Below, one piece after another: positions 1 through 8,713 of a stretch of DNA of 64,000 nt; position 1 is the first letter of the stretch, and each line of letters starts with the position of its first letter. The notes under the pieces are model-generated. The model ran no database searches. It was given only the letters and a program-made list of their open reading frames with translations, and was not told where the DNA came from. Position numbers and translations under genes: made by a program. The DNA is taken from positions 1,674,001 to 1,738,000 of the forward strand of contig NZ_CP122379.1 of NCBI RefSeq assembly GCF_029814825.1, written 5' to 3'. Source of the stretch: Aequorivita marisscotiae. GTDB taxonomy: Bacteria; Bacteroidota; Bacteroidia; Flavobacteriales; Flavobacteriaceae.

Positions 1-2017
1 AATCGTACGACACATCGAAGTTAGATTGTGGCTCTCCACCAAAATTGGTAACGGTAACAACAATGTTTTCTGAAGCTGTTAGATCGGTACCCGATACCGG
101 TGAAGTGATAGCGCTGATTCCTATATCATTTGGTTCTAAATACGTAACAGTTTTAGTGCGGCCGTCGTTGCTGGTGTCTTCATCGCCAGCAAGATTGGTT
201 TCGGCAGTAATAGTGTAAGTTTGGCCTACAGTGCCTAAATTTGCCGTTGCCGTAAAAGTGTACTGCGCAGTTTCTGCAGAGGCAATTGTGCCCGGAAATA
301 CTTCTGAAACAACCGCGCCACCATCTACTTGAAAGGTTACGGGAATATTAGAAGCACTGTTTTGTCCATAATTAAAAATGGTAATTGTTACAGCTTCACT
401 ATTTGATAATGTTCCGGTTTCGGGGGCATCAATATTAACTACGCCCACATCATTGTTAAAGTTAGGAGCAATTTGAAAAACACCAACCACATCCTTTCTT
501 CCAGAATTCATATACTCGTTTATAAACCAAAATTGCTTATCGTTAGAAGGATCAATATCAATTTTACTGTAATCGCCGTATCGCAGTCCAGGAATGTTTT
601 GATTTCCGGCAGCAATTAATTCTTCACCAATCGTCATAGTATTTATAGGGTCGTTTGCATAGCGACCGGTATAATACGAGCTAACTCTTTTGGTAGTTGG
701 GTCTGGTGTAGTAGGTCCTGCCATTGCTGTATAACCCATTCCGATATTACCTTGAATATCCATCATCATACTCGCATGCCACGCGTGTTTTCCATCGGGC
801 GCGGTATATGTACCTTCTTGGTGAATAGTCCATGGTTGCCCATCGCCAGGTTGACGAAGCTCGAACCAACGAATTCCCGCAAGTTCGCCGCCAGAAGCAT
901 CAGTATCTACCACAAAGTTAAATACAGCCGAATTATGACTCGCAAATTTCCGAAATTGTGCTTGGTTCATTATCGTTGCTTGAAGCGCATCAATATCTGC
1001 CCCACCGCCGGGTTGTGATAAGTTTGAAAAACTTCCTCCGTCAAATACTGAAATAAAGGGAGTAGTGGTTAATTCAACCGGGGCCGAGATGGTACTACTA
1101 CCTGGACTAGTCCAGTTTACATCTACGGTCCAAAGTTTTAGGTGGTCTTGTGCAACGCCCGACCATGCATCATCTTGAAGATACACAATTGGCAATCCTC
1201 CTGGAGCGGGTAAGTTGTTATTGGTTACGTTTAATGCCTGTGGGCTGTAAAAACCGCTGGTTACTATATCGGGCAACGGAAAACCAATTATTTGTGCCGT
1301 TGGATCGCCAACTAGCATTTTGGTTCTTTCCATAGCGTAAATTCTGTTCGAGGCACTGGTGTTGTCCGTCATATAATAACCATCGCTCCAAACTGAAAGT
1401 TTTTGATAATCGTTAATTTGAGGTATCGTATATACGTACCAGCCATCATTTACAGGGTCTGGCCCATCAGAAACAGCAATTTGCGCTCCGTTACCTAGAA
1501 ATGTCATAACAAAACGATCTGCTGCATTGTCGTATGAAATTGTAAGATCGCAACATCCGCCATTGGGAAAAATAGTTGGGTTTGGCGAAATTTGCCCAGT
1601 AAGTGGATTTCCACTTTTGTCAAAAATTCTAAATCCCGTATTAAATACTACTACCGCATGATTTGGCCCAACTCCAATGGCCGGATCGGTGGGTTGTGAG
1701 CTTGATTGCGCAGCATCAAAAACTAAGGTAGGGGCTCTTCCGCTAAGAAGTTGCTCCATTTTATTTGGATTTCTTTTGAAGTAATCGTCTTCAATTTGAG
1801 GATCTTTTCCAGGAACAATCAAGTTTTTTGAAGCTCTTCCGTCTTGCATTATTTGTTTTTTAACTCGTGCTGGAGCTAGATTTGTTTGTGAAGCTATAGA
1901 AGGTACATGAACTACCGAGCCCACTGTTCCAACATAAGTAGCTTGTGTTTTTTCCTGTGCTTGAATTCCGAAGAACAACAAGGAGAAAACCGTGAATAGT
2001 GTAATTTTAATTCTCAT
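1..2017 (-). CDS. Large secreted protein with CARDB-like repeats, 3' end cut by window edge
   Basis: The reading frame is open from its ATG at 2017 to the left edge, giving about 672 visible residues; the stop lies outside the window. It starts with a typical Sec signal peptide (MRIKITLFTVFSLLFF, cleavage after GIQA). The middle is rich in Gly, Asn, Asp and aromatic residues, as in beta-propeller or jelly-roll exoproteins. The last 200 or so visible residues look like repeated CARDB-type Ig modules (NDVGVVNIDAPETGTLSN, then NDIGISAITSPVSGTDL, about 95 residues apart). In this phylum such proteins usually end in a T9SS sorting domain, but that part is not visible here. It follows the aminotransferase gene after a strong terminator, so it is probably transcribed separately. 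The function is unknown; adhesion or extracellular binding is an inference from the repeats. Confidence 0.8.
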   Translation of the reverse strand, partial: MRIKITLFTVFSLLFFGIQAQEKTQATYVGTVGSVVHVPSIASQTNLAPARVKKQIMQDGRASKNLIVPGKDPQIEDDYFKRNPNKMEQLLSGRAPTLVFDAAQSSSQPTDPAIGVGPNHAVVVFNTGFRIFDKSGNPLTGQISPNPTIFPNGGCCDLTISYDNAADRFVMTFLGNGAQIAVSDGPDPVNDGWYVYTIPQINDYQKLSVWSDGYYMTDNTSASNRIYAMERTKMLVGDPTAQIIGFPLPDIVTSGFYSPQALNVTNNNLPAPGGLPIVYLQDDAWSGVAQDHLKLWTVDVNWTSPGSSTISAPVELTTTPFISVFDGGSFSNLSQPGGGADIDALQATIMNQAQFRKFASHNSAVFNFVVDTDASGGELAGIRWFELRQPGDGQPWTIHQEGTYTAPDGKHAWHASMMMDIQGNIGMGYTAMAGPTTPDPTTKRVSSYYTGRYANDPINTMTIGEELIAAGNQNIPGLRYGDYSKIDIDPSNDKQFWFINEYMNSGRKDVVGVFQIAPNFNNDVGVVNIDAPETGTLSNSEAVTITIFNYGQNSASNIPVTFQVDGGAVVSEVFPGTIASAETAQYTFTATANLGTVGQTYTITAETNLAGDEDTSNDGRTKTVTYLEPNDIGISAITSPVSGTDLTASENIVVTVTNFGGEPQSNFDVSYD

Positions 2018-2081
2018 TTAATTGTGAAGTTTTATTGCGTTAAAAAATAGAAGCGTCTAAATTACTTATTATTTATAAATT

Positions 2082-2119
2082 AAAAACGGGATTGATTTAA
2101 AATAATCAACCCCGTTTTT
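2082..2119 (-). terminator. Rho-independent terminator after the aminotransferase gene
   Basis: This is a 16-bp stem (AAAAACGGGATTGATT pairing with AATCAACCCCGTTTTT, one G-T wobble) with a 6-base loop and A/T tracts on both sides. It lies 18 bases past the stop of the aminotransferase gene and separates it from the secreted protein gene. Confidence 0.85.
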
Positions 2120-2136
2120 ACTGAAATGTATATTTT

Positions 2137-3324
2137 TTATTCCAATGATTCTTTTATGCGGCGCATCGCTTCTTTAATTTCAGATTCTGAAGCTGCGTAC
2201 GAAAGACGAATGCAGTTTGGATCGCCAAATGCTTCGCCAGTAACGGTTGCAACTTTAGCTTCTTCTAATAGATATAATGAAAAATCTGAAGCCGTATTAA
2301 TATTTTTTCCACGGAGGGTTTTTCCAAAGAAATATGAAATATCTGGAAATACGTAGAATGCGCCTTCTGGTTGGTTGGTTTTAAAACCTTCAATTTCAGA
2401 AAGTAAGCCAAGAATTAATTTTCTTCTTTCCTTAAAGGCATCTACCATAAATTTAATCTTGCTCGGTGGATTTTCTAAAGCAGTAATTGTGGCTCGTTGT
2501 GCAATGGCGTTCGCGCCACTGGTAACCTGCCCTTGCATTTTGTTGCAGGCCCTGGCTATCCATTCGGGACCGCCAATATAACCTATGCGCCAACCGGTCA
2601 TAGAGAAGGCTTTTGAAACACCATTTACTACCACGGTACGATCGTACATATCGTCAAATTCGGCCATAGAAGCGTGCCCGCCACTAAAGTTTATGTGTTC
2701 ATAAATTTCGTCGCTGATAACAATTACGTCTGGATATTTCACTAAAACGTTGGCCAAATTACGAAGCTCTTTCTTGCTGTAAACAGAACCACTGGGGTTG
2801 CAAGGAGAGCTGTAAATAATCATTTTGGTTTTTGGAGTAATAGCTGCTTCCAAAGCTTCGGCGGTTACTTTAAAATCATTTTCAATTGAAGTTGGAATTT
2901 CTTTTGGAACCCCACCCGCAACTTTGCACTGGTCTGCATAACTTACCCAGTAGGGAGCGGGAAGCAAAACTTCATCGCCTTCATCTAATAAAACCATGGT
3001 TAAGTTTGCCAAAGACTGCTTAGCCCCAGTAGAAACCACGATTTGTGAGGGTTTATACGTTAAATTGTTGTCTCTTTTAAATTTAGTGATTATAGCATTT
3101 TTAAGGTCGCCATAACCATCAACGGGTGTATATGAATGATAGTCATCTTCAATAGCTTGGATTGCCGCCTGTTTTATATATTCCGGAACCGCAAAATCGG
3201 GTTCGCCAAGGCTCAAGCCAATAATATCTATGCCTTGTTCTTTTAATTCTCTAGTTTTTGCGGCCATGGCCAGCGTGGCCGATGTGGCCATATCGTTTAC
3301 ACGTTTTGAAAGTCTGTTGTCCAT
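2137..3324 (-). CDS. Pyridoxal-phosphate aminotransferase, class I (aspartate aminotransferase-like)
   Basis: This 395-residue fold-type I transaminase is the usual length for the family. Visible landmarks are GEPDF (40-44), the PYW cofactor-stacking site (125-127), CNPSG with Asn176, SDEIY with Asp205, the Schiff-base lysine Lys238 in SKAFSMTGWR, and a C-terminal substrate-carboxylate arginine in CIRLSYA. The family moves amino groups between amino acids and 2-oxo acids in the cytoplasm. The layout fits the Thermus-type aspartate aminotransferases (subgroup Ib), but the exact substrate cannot be read from sequence and other dicarboxylic or aromatic amino acids are possible. The start codon lies only 4 bases after the stop of the desaturase gene, so the two are very likely co-transcribed from the promoter at about 4470. 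A strong terminator follows. Confidence 0.93.
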   Translation of the reverse strand: MDNRLSKRVNDMATSATLAMAAKTRELKEQGIDIIGLSLGEPDFAVPEYIKQAAIQAIEDDYHSYTPVDGYGDLKNAIITKFKRDNNLTYKPSQIVVSTGAKQSLANLTMVLLDEGDEVLLPAPYWVSYADQCKVAGGVPKEIPTSIENDFKVTAEALEAAITPKTKMIIYSSPCNPSGSVYSKKELRNLANVLVKYPDVIVISDEIYEHINFSGGHASMAEFDDMYDRTVVVNGVSKAFSMTGWRIGYIGGPEWIARACNKMQGQVTSGANAIAQRATITALENPPSKIKFMVDAFKERRKLILGLLSEIEGFKTNQPEGAFYVFPDISYFFGKTLRGKNINTASDFSLYLLEEAKVATVTGEAFGDPNCIRLSYAASESEIKEAMRRIKESLE

Positions 3325-3328
3325 AGTA

Positions 3329-4429
3329 TTAAGCAGATACGGAAGGCTTAAGTCCCATTTCTTTTAAATGGCGGAAATGTGCAATAATAGCCTTGCGGGT
3401 AGTTTTATATTCTTTGTAGGGTAGGTTAAATTCTTTGGAAGTACGTTTTACTATTTTTGAAATATTCTTATAGTGAATATGGCTAATATTTGGAAAAATA
3501 TGATGCTCTACTTGGTGGTTTAGCCCTCCAGTGTACCAGTTTACCAACTTGTTTTTAGTACCGAAATTTGTGGTAGTAAACAACTGGTGAATTGCCCAGG
3601 TATTTTTCATCGTACCACTTTCATCTGGCAATAAAATTTCGGTATCTTCCACCACATGGGCAAGTTGAAAAACTACGCTCAGAATCAATCCGGCCACATA
3701 GTGCATAATAAAGAAACCGAGTAGGATTTTCCACCATACAATATTGAAAAACAAAATTGGAATAACAATCCAAAGCGAAATATAAATTAACTTGGTAATT
3801 ACCAAAATGCTCCATTGTGTTGCGGGTTTTGGCAGTTTTCCATAAGCTAACTTGCGCGCCAAATATCTCTTGGTCTGAAAGAAATCTGTAGTAAGCACCC
3901 AGTTAAAAGTTAACAAGCCGTAAAAAAACAGACTGTACCAATGCTGAAATTTGTGCATCCTGTGCCATTTAGAATGCTTTGAAAACCGTAGAATTCTTCC
4001 CGCTTCCAAATCTTCGTCGTGTCCATGGATATTCGTATAGGTGTGGTGTAATACGTTGTGTTGTACTTGCCAATTATAAACATTTCCGGCCAATATATAC
4101 ATGCTGCTGCCCATTACTTTATTTATCCACTTTTTAGAAGAATACGATCCGTGATTTGCATCGTGCATAACGTTCATGCCCACGCCAGCCATGCCAATAC
4201 CCATAACCACCGTAAACAACAGCTGAACCCATCCGGGCAAATCTAGGGTTAAAAGCAAAAAGTAGGGGGTAAGGTATATTGAAAACATTATAATTGTTTT
4301 CAAGTGCAACTTCCAATTGCCGGTTCGGGCAATATTGTTTTCTTTGAAATAATCGTTAACGCGCCTATTTAGGGTTCTGAAAAATTTAGCGCTGTCAACT
4401 CTGGAGAAATTTAAATTTGTAGCTGTCAA
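3329..4429 (-). CDS. Membrane fatty acid (acyl-CoA/lipid) desaturase
   Basis: This 366-residue integral membrane di-iron desaturase has all three histidine boxes: HDANH at 89-93, HNVLHH at 124-129, and HQVEHH at 305-310. Two hydrophobic hairpins (about 45-85 and 205-255) flank them. The third box, with Gln before xxHH, resembles front-end or linoleoyl-CoA-type desaturases rather than the bacterial delta-9 type. The enzyme would insert a cis double bond into acyl chains at the inner membrane, adjusting fluidity. It is the first gene of a two-gene unit with the aminotransferase. It is divergent from rsmG and has its own -7 element in the short shared region. Regiospecificity cannot be assigned from sequence. 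Confidence 0.92.
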   Translation of the reverse strand: MTATNLNFSRVDSAKFFRTLNRRVNDYFKENNIARTGNWKLHLKTIIMFSIYLTPYFLLLTLDLPGWVQLLFTVVMGIGMAGVGMNVMHDANHGSYSSKKWINKVMGSSMYILAGNVYNWQVQHNVLHHTYTNIHGHDEDLEAGRILRFSKHSKWHRMHKFQHWYSLFFYGLLTFNWVLTTDFFQTKRYLARKLAYGKLPKPATQWSILVITKLIYISLWIVIPILFFNIVWWKILLGFFIMHYVAGLILSVVFQLAHVVEDTEILLPDESGTMKNTWAIHQLFTTTNFGTKNKLVNWYTGGLNHQVEHHIFPNISHIHYKNISKIVKRTSKEFNLPYKEYKTTRKAIIAHFRHLKEMGLKPSVSA

Positions 4430-4468
4430 AATGTATTATTTAACTGAAATTTGTTACTGACAAAAGCA

Positions 4469-4476
4469 CAAAAATA
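4469..4476 (-). promoter_or_regulatory. -7 promoter element for the desaturase-aminotransferase operon
   Basis: The minus strand reads TATTTTTG, an exact match to the Bacteroidota -7 consensus TAnnTTTG, 39 bases before the desaturase ATG. I see no good -33 TTG at the expected spacing, so confidence is moderate. Confidence 0.5.
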
Positions 4477-4531
4477 AATATCTTTTGTGGAAATCGGGAG
4501 GTACAAAATCATAATTTTACCAAAGATAACA

Positions 4532-4539
4532 TACTTTTG
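4532..4539 (+). promoter_or_regulatory. -7 promoter element for rsmG; decides its start
   Basis: TACTTTTG matches TAnnTTTG exactly and lies 16 bases before the ATG at 4556. It lies downstream of the earlier in-frame ATG at 4487, so that longer start would not be on the mRNA. Confidence 0.6.
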
Positions 4540-4555
4540 CCTCTTAATTATACTT

Positions 4556-5185
4556 ATGGAACTTATATTGAAATATTTCCCCCAATTAACAGATCTTCAA
4601 TTAAAGCAGTTTGAAGAACTGCAAGCGCTTTATAAAGATTGGAATTTGAAAATAAATGTTGTTTCTAGAAAAGATATAGATGAACTTTACCTTCGCCATG
4701 TGTTGCATTCACTCGGAATTGCAAAGATTCAGCCTTTTCTTCCGGGTTCGAAAATTTTAGATGTGGGTACCGGTGGTGGTTTTCCGGGTATTCCGCTTGC
4801 TATTTTGTATCCCGAAGTACAATTTCACCTTGTGGATAGCATCGGAAAAAAAATAAAAGTTGTTGAAGAAGTGGTTTCGGGCCTTCAATTAAACAATGTA
4901 AAAGCTACCAATGCTCGCGTAGAAACGGTTTCAGATAAATACGATTTTATAGTGAGTCGCGCTGTGGCCCAAATGGAAACTTTTGTTCATTGGGTAAATG
5001 GTAAAATTGCAAAGAAAAGCTTGCACGACCGCAAAAACGGTATTTTATATTTAAAAGGTGGCGACCTTACTGACGAATTAAAAATTTATAAAAACGCGAT
5101 GGTTTATCCGTTGCAGGATTATTTTGAAGAAGATTTTTACGAAACCAAAAGTGTGGTGTATTTACCATTAAAATATAAAGGTTAA
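4556..5185 (+). CDS. rsmG: 16S rRNA (guanine-527-N7)-methyltransferase RsmG
   Basis: RsmG (GidB) transfers a methyl group from S-adenosylmethionine to N7 of G527 in the 530 loop of 16S rRNA. The 209-residue form has the family hallmarks: the N-terminal NLKINVVSRKD segment, the LRHVLHSLG motif, the SAM-binding loop ILDVGTGGGFPGIPLAI, and VSRAVAQ. The frame is open back to an ATG at 4487, but the added residues (MEIGRYKIIILPKITYFC) do not resemble the family and would lie upstream of the probable promoter. The start at 4556 gives the normal length. The gene stands alone. The next gene on the opposite strand ends 33 bases after its stop. Confidence 0.93.
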   Translation: MELILKYFPQLTDLQLKQFEELQALYKDWNLKINVVSRKDIDELYLRHVLHSLGIAKIQPFLPGSKILDVGTGGGFPGIPLAILYPEVQFHLVDSIGKKIKVVEEVVSGLQLNNVKATNARVETVSDKYDFIVSRAVAQMETFVHWVNGKIAKKSLHDRKNGILYLKGGDLTDELKIYKNAMVYPLQDYFEEDFYETKSVVYLPLKYKG

Positions 5186-5218
5186 TTTGCTTTTTTTGGG
5201 CAATGCACTTATGGGGGA

Positions 5219-5785
5219 TTACAGCTTTTTAAAATGCAAAAGATACCATTGAAGGGCTAGAATTGTTTTGGCGTCCTTTATTTTTGGAATAGCTGAAACT
5301 ATTTCGGAGATAGGAATTTTCACCAATTCAATATCTTCGTTTTCCTCGCTATTTCCGCCTCCTTTTTCAGTTTTGTTTTCTTTAGATATTTCGGCATAAA
5401 ATAAATAGATGCGTTCTGTAGATCCGCCCGGCGAGGTGTAAAATGTGTGTATTAATTTTGAGGTTGGTAGTTGGTACCCCAACTCTTCCATAACTTCGCG
5501 TTTTATGCAATCTTCGGGATTTTCATTTTCTTCTAAAGAACCCGCTGGAATCTCCAACAACCAGCCGTCGTTATTTTTACAGCTTGGATAGCGAAATTGA
5601 TTGGTTAATAATACACTTTGTGTTTCCTTTTCAATAAGCAGAATGGCTACAGAATTCCCACGTTCAAATGCTAATCTTTTGGTGTTTATTTGTGCTCCAT
5701 TAAAAGTGTCGTAGCTCACGGTGGCTTTTACCATTTTATAATGGTCGTTAAAAACTATTTTCTCATCTTTTATATTATATTTCAT
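5219..5785 (-). CDS. Nudix hydrolase, ADP-ribose/nucleotide-sugar pyrophosphatase type
   Basis: This 188-residue protein carries a complete Nudix box at residues 82-104: Gly82, Glu88, Arg96-Glu97, Glu100-Glu101 and Gly103, the residues that bind Mg2+ and catalyse diphosphate cleavage. Downstream, the TSPGGSTERIYLFYA segment is typical of the NudF/NudK group, which hydrolyses ADP-ribose or GDP-mannose. Substrate choice between these cannot be made from sequence. A short low-complexity stretch (KTEKGGGNSEENED, about 140-153) sits in the loop before the last helix. It is convergent with rsmG. Confidence 0.9.
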   Translation of the reverse strand: MKYNIKDEKIVFNDHYKMVKATVSYDTFNGAQINTKRLAFERGNSVAILLIEKETQSVLLTNQFRYPSCKNNDGWLLEIPAGSLEENENPEDCIKREVMEELGYQLPTSKLIHTFYTSPGGSTERIYLFYAEISKENKTEKGGGNSEENEDIELVKIPISEIVSAIPKIKDAKTILALQWYLLHFKKL

Positions 5786-5814
5786 TTGGTGCTATTTTCG
5801 GTTTAAAATAATAA

Positions 5815-5839
5815 AAAACCCCGAATGAATCGGGGTTTT
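5815..5839 (-). terminator. Terminator after the Omp28-type T9SS protein gene
   Basis: A perfect 10-bp stem (AAAACCCCGA with TCGGGGTTTT) encloses a 5-base loop. The A-tract on the plus strand at 5813-5818 becomes a U-tract for minus-strand transcripts ending from 5864. Confidence 0.88.
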
Positions 5840-5863
5840 AAATTGTTTTAAAAGAATAATGAT

Positions 5864-7528
5864 TTATTTAGAAATCAAAAATCTTTTTGTTGCAACAGCA
5901 TTGTCTTTTGAAATTTTCATAAAGTAGGTGCCATTGGCGAGATTAGCAACATTTATTTGTGCGTCTATCGCAATGTTGTCCTGTGAAAGAATCAATTTTC
6001 CGAGTACGTCGAACACTTGAATGTTTGCATTTTCAGCATTTTTAAGGTTTAGAACAGTACTCGCTGGGTTTGGATACAAGCTCAGGTTGTCTAATTGATT
6101 TTGATTTACATTTAATACACCATTACTTGTAAACTGACCTGCTTTTTCGGCACCCCAGTTTCCTACCGCATTGTATAAAATGGTTCCTTCATGGTCTTTT
6201 AAGGTAGCTCTCGTACCGCCATCTCCGGCAGTGTCTATAAGTGTAAATGTATAGCAATCTGCTGGAATATTTACACGTATCTCTGTAGTTGTATTATTTG
6301 AGTATGGTCCGCCACTTTCAATGATGTCTCCATTAGAATTTTTCAAATTCCATCTGCACTCATAACCATACGCGTCTGTAATAATTCTAATATCTATAGT
6401 ACCGGTACCTGCTGGTGCTTCATCAAAAGATGTTGACAATGTATTATTTGAGTTGTCATCATCACTTGGAATTGTTACTTCTACAGTATTTGTAGCCTGT
6501 AGGGTGAAAGGTACTTCTGGTAATAAAATAGTTTCATCCCATAGTGCAGGTAAATTACCACTCCAGTTATAAGTGTGGGAGTCGCCATTAACTTCATAGG
6601 TAATAGCTAACGACGTTACCGTATTTTGTCCTTGGTTTTTGATGGTAACCTTTGGAGCTACATTGCTTTCGCAAGTTGCATCTATTTCTTCAATTGAAAC
6701 AATACCTACATCATTGGCAGTTGTAATACCCGTAAAAGTTGCGCGAGCCCCGTGGCCGCTGATAATTTCACTTTGGGTTTCAGAAATAAAAGCAGCAACT
6801 TCCATATCATCTACCACTGCCGGTACGTTGTTGTACATAGCAGGAATGGTATAAGTAAATGTTTTGTCTATAAATGTGCTCGCAGTTGTAGTGTTTATAG
6901 GATCTCCCCAAGTTGGAGTAATAATATCTACCAAACGGTGCATATGATTATAATTATTTCCTTGACCACCTCCAGTTTGTGGGCCCTTGGTGTTATTTTG
7001 AAGTAAGGCAACTGTTAGAAAGTTAGTACTTTCTGGGCTATTGCCAGTATAGTAGCCTTCTACATGTACAGTAAGTTCTCTTGTTTGAACATCAATGGTA
7101 GCTTCAACACCTACATTTACATAAGAGTTTTCGCCCATGATGATATTTGCACGACTTGGCCAAGCACTTCTGCCTAAAACAGGACTGTTACCGCTAAAGA
7201 TGTGTCTGTTAATCATTCCTGAAGGATAGCTATTAACTCCAAAATGAGCTCTTATAGCCTCTCCGTCTGGGGTGCGAAAATCTGGTTGACCGCTACTGGG
7301 AACTGCAAAACCGCCTGCGTGTATATTAATTAGGAAAACATCGTCTGGATGATCTGCTTTTAATCCTTGCGCAATTCGGTGACCGTCAGGACAGAAAACA
7401 CATTTTATACCTGTAAATTCTTCAAGAATTACATTTTTGTTTTCTGGGGATGTAGATACAATAGTTTGCCCGTAAGTAACAAATGCAAACATTGTAAAAA
7501 CTAGAAAAAGTAGTAATTTTTTAAACAT
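5864..7528 (-). CDS. Secreted Omp28-like/thioredoxin-fold protein with T9SS type A sorting domain
   Basis: This 554-residue exported protein starts with a Sec signal peptide (MFKKLLLFLVFTMFAF, cleaved near YGQ). Residues 33-180 resemble the Omp28-related domain: VILEEFTGIKC-VFCPDGH carries a thioredoxin-like Cys43-x-x-Cys46, and a GVNSYPSG segment follows that resembles the cis-Pro loop. The middle has Ig/CARDB-like and pre-peptidase-like modules (about 270-450). The last 75 residues are a T9SS type A sorting domain: LYPNPAS, the VFDVLGK turn, then LANGTYFMKI and a KRFLISK tail. The protein should cross the outer membrane through T9SS and be released or anchored on the surface. A surface disulfide role is suggested by CxxC but not shown. 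It has its own promoter and terminator, so it is monocistronic. Confidence 0.9.
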   Translation of the reverse strand: MFKKLLLFLVFTMFAFVTYGQTIVSTSPENKNVILEEFTGIKCVFCPDGHRIAQGLKADHPDDVFLINIHAGGFAVPSSGQPDFRTPDGEAIRAHFGVNSYPSGMINRHIFSGNSPVLGRSAWPSRANIIMGENSYVNVGVEATIDVQTRELTVHVEGYYTGNSPESTNFLTVALLQNNTKGPQTGGGQGNNYNHMHRLVDIITPTWGDPINTTTASTFIDKTFTYTIPAMYNNVPAVVDDMEVAAFISETQSEIISGHGARATFTGITTANDVGIVSIEEIDATCESNVAPKVTIKNQGQNTVTSLAITYEVNGDSHTYNWSGNLPALWDETILLPEVPFTLQATNTVEVTIPSDDDNSNNTLSTSFDEAPAGTGTIDIRIITDAYGYECRWNLKNSNGDIIESGGPYSNNTTTEIRVNIPADCYTFTLIDTAGDGGTRATLKDHEGTILYNAVGNWGAEKAGQFTSNGVLNVNQNQLDNLSLYPNPASTVLNLKNAENANIQVFDVLGKLILSQDNIAIDAQINVANLANGTYFMKISKDNAVATKRFLISK

Positions 7529-7569
7529 AGTCTTTAATTTTAAATAGTTGTTAAAGTTTATCGATGCGA

Positions 7570-7598
7570 CAAATGTACTTTTTTATAATTTAATACAA
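7570..7598 (-). promoter_or_regulatory. Bacteroidota-type promoter of the Omp28-like T9SS protein gene
   Basis: On the minus strand TTG (7598-7596) is followed after 18 bases by TACATTTG (7577-7570), matching the TTG-N17-23-TAnnTTTG consensus. The -7 element ends 41 bases before the ATG at 7528. The rest of the 376-base gap 7529-7904 is AT-rich and, apart from the promoter of the next gene, shows no coding or structured element that I can support. Confidence 0.65.
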
Positions 7599-7826
7599 GA
7601 GTGTAGTAAATCAAATATTTGTGCATATTATGTTAAAATATTATAATTGACATTTTATTATTTAAGAAAATATAGCAATGGCAATTAAATTGTTATTCAT
7701 TGTAAGTAAATTCCGCTAAACTGATAATTTTTTTATTGAATATAAGAGTATCGATTGGATAACGCCATTTATTTACACTGTAAAATGTTCAATATGTTAA
7801 ATGTCTGAAATAGAAACAGTAAAGAG

Positions 7827-7858
7827 TTGATGATTTTTAATAATTATAATTACTTTTG
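7827..7858 (+). promoter_or_regulatory. Bacteroidota-type promoter of the small T9SS protein gene
   Basis: TTG (7827-7829) and TACTTTTG (7851-7858) are separated by 21 bases, a full match to the consensus. The ATG follows 46 bases after the -7 element. Confidence 0.7.
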
Positions 7859-7904
7859 CGGTACTTAGTAAATATACTTCACAATTAAACCTAAAACTAA
7901 AACA

Positions 7905-8642
7905 ATGAAATTTAAATTACTACTTTTAAGTGTTCTTGGTTCCGTAACAATGGCCAGCGCTCAATTTACAGTTAAAGACAGATCAGGGAATGTGTTAAAT
8001 GATGGCGATGTAATTCAGTTTGGGGTTTTGGATTATCCAGATGCCTCTTATGAATTTTTTGTAACCAATGACAATCCTTCGGACGAAATTTATACGCGTA
8101 TTGAATATGTGTCTGAAACCAACTCAACAAATGGAGAGTTTGAACAATTATGCTATGGCTTGTGTTATAACAATATAGTACAAGGCGGTACAGTGCCTCC
8201 AGCAGGTGAAGACGGTCTAGCTATAGCTGTGGGTGAAACCACACCAATGGGAAACCATTTTTGGAACGACGATCCAGGAAACGGTACAGATAATGTAGAT
8301 TTTGTATTTGCTTTCCGTCAATATTCCGATCAAGCTGGAACTATTGAAACTGGTACGCCTTTGTTATTCACGTATCGCTATAATCCATCAATGGGTGTAG
8401 CAGACAATAATAAGGTAAACTTGACAATTCAATCTACATTAGTTTCAAACGAGCTAGTGTTAAATGTAAACGAACCAGTTACTATGGTGGTTTATAACAT
8501 TCAAGGTAAAATTGTAAAACAAGGCCAATTTGATGCTGGACGTCAAGTGGTAAATGTTTCTAATTTAAATCCACAAACCTATATTGTTCAATTTTCGAAC
8601 CAAAAGGGAGGGGTGCAAACAAGCAAGATTTTAGTTCAATAA
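7905..8642 (+). CDS. Small secreted protein with T9SS type A sorting domain
   Basis: This 245-residue protein has a Sec signal peptide (MKFKLLLLSVLGSVTMASAQ). Its body of about 150 residues looks like a beta-sandwich rich in Asp, Asn and Thr (DNPSDEIYTRIEYVSETN). Two cysteines (CYGLCYNN, about 70-75) may form a disulfide. The C-terminal 65 residues are a T9SS sorting domain lacking the usual YPNP opening but keeping VVYNIQGKIVKQGQF, the LNPQTYIVQF strand and a basic-hydrophobic tail (SKILVQ). It is a likely surface or released T9SS cargo of unknown function. A strong promoter and strong terminator bracket it, so it is a single-gene unit. Confidence 0.88.
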   Translation: MKFKLLLLSVLGSVTMASAQFTVKDRSGNVLNDGDVIQFGVLDYPDASYEFFVTNDNPSDEIYTRIEYVSETNSTNGEFEQLCYGLCYNNIVQGGTVPPAGEDGLAIAVGETTPMGNHFWNDDPGNGTDNVDFVFAFRQYSDQAGTIETGTPLLFTYRYNPSMGVADNNKVNLTIQSTLVSNELVLNVNEPVTMVVYNIQGKIVKQGQFDAGRQVVNVSNLNPQTYIVQFSNQKGGVQTSKILVQ

Positions 8643-8661
8643 AACTATAAAACATCCCAAT

Positions 8662-8697
8662 AAAAAAGGCCTCGAAACAAACTTCGAGGCCTTTTTT
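8662..8697. terminator. Bidirectional terminator between convergent genes
   Basis: A perfect 15-bp stem (AAAAAAGGCCTCGAA with TTCGAGGCCTTTTTT) encloses a 6-base loop. Flanking A and T tracts make it usable from both directions, serving the T9SS protein gene (+) and the DUF6029 gene (-). Confidence 0.92.
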
Positions 8698-8713
8698 TGT
8701 AGTTGTGTTTTGA

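Noticed and set aside
4487..4555. Longer rsmG start at 4487
   Set aside because: A -7 promoter element lies inside this extension, and the ATG at 4556 gives the normal family length.
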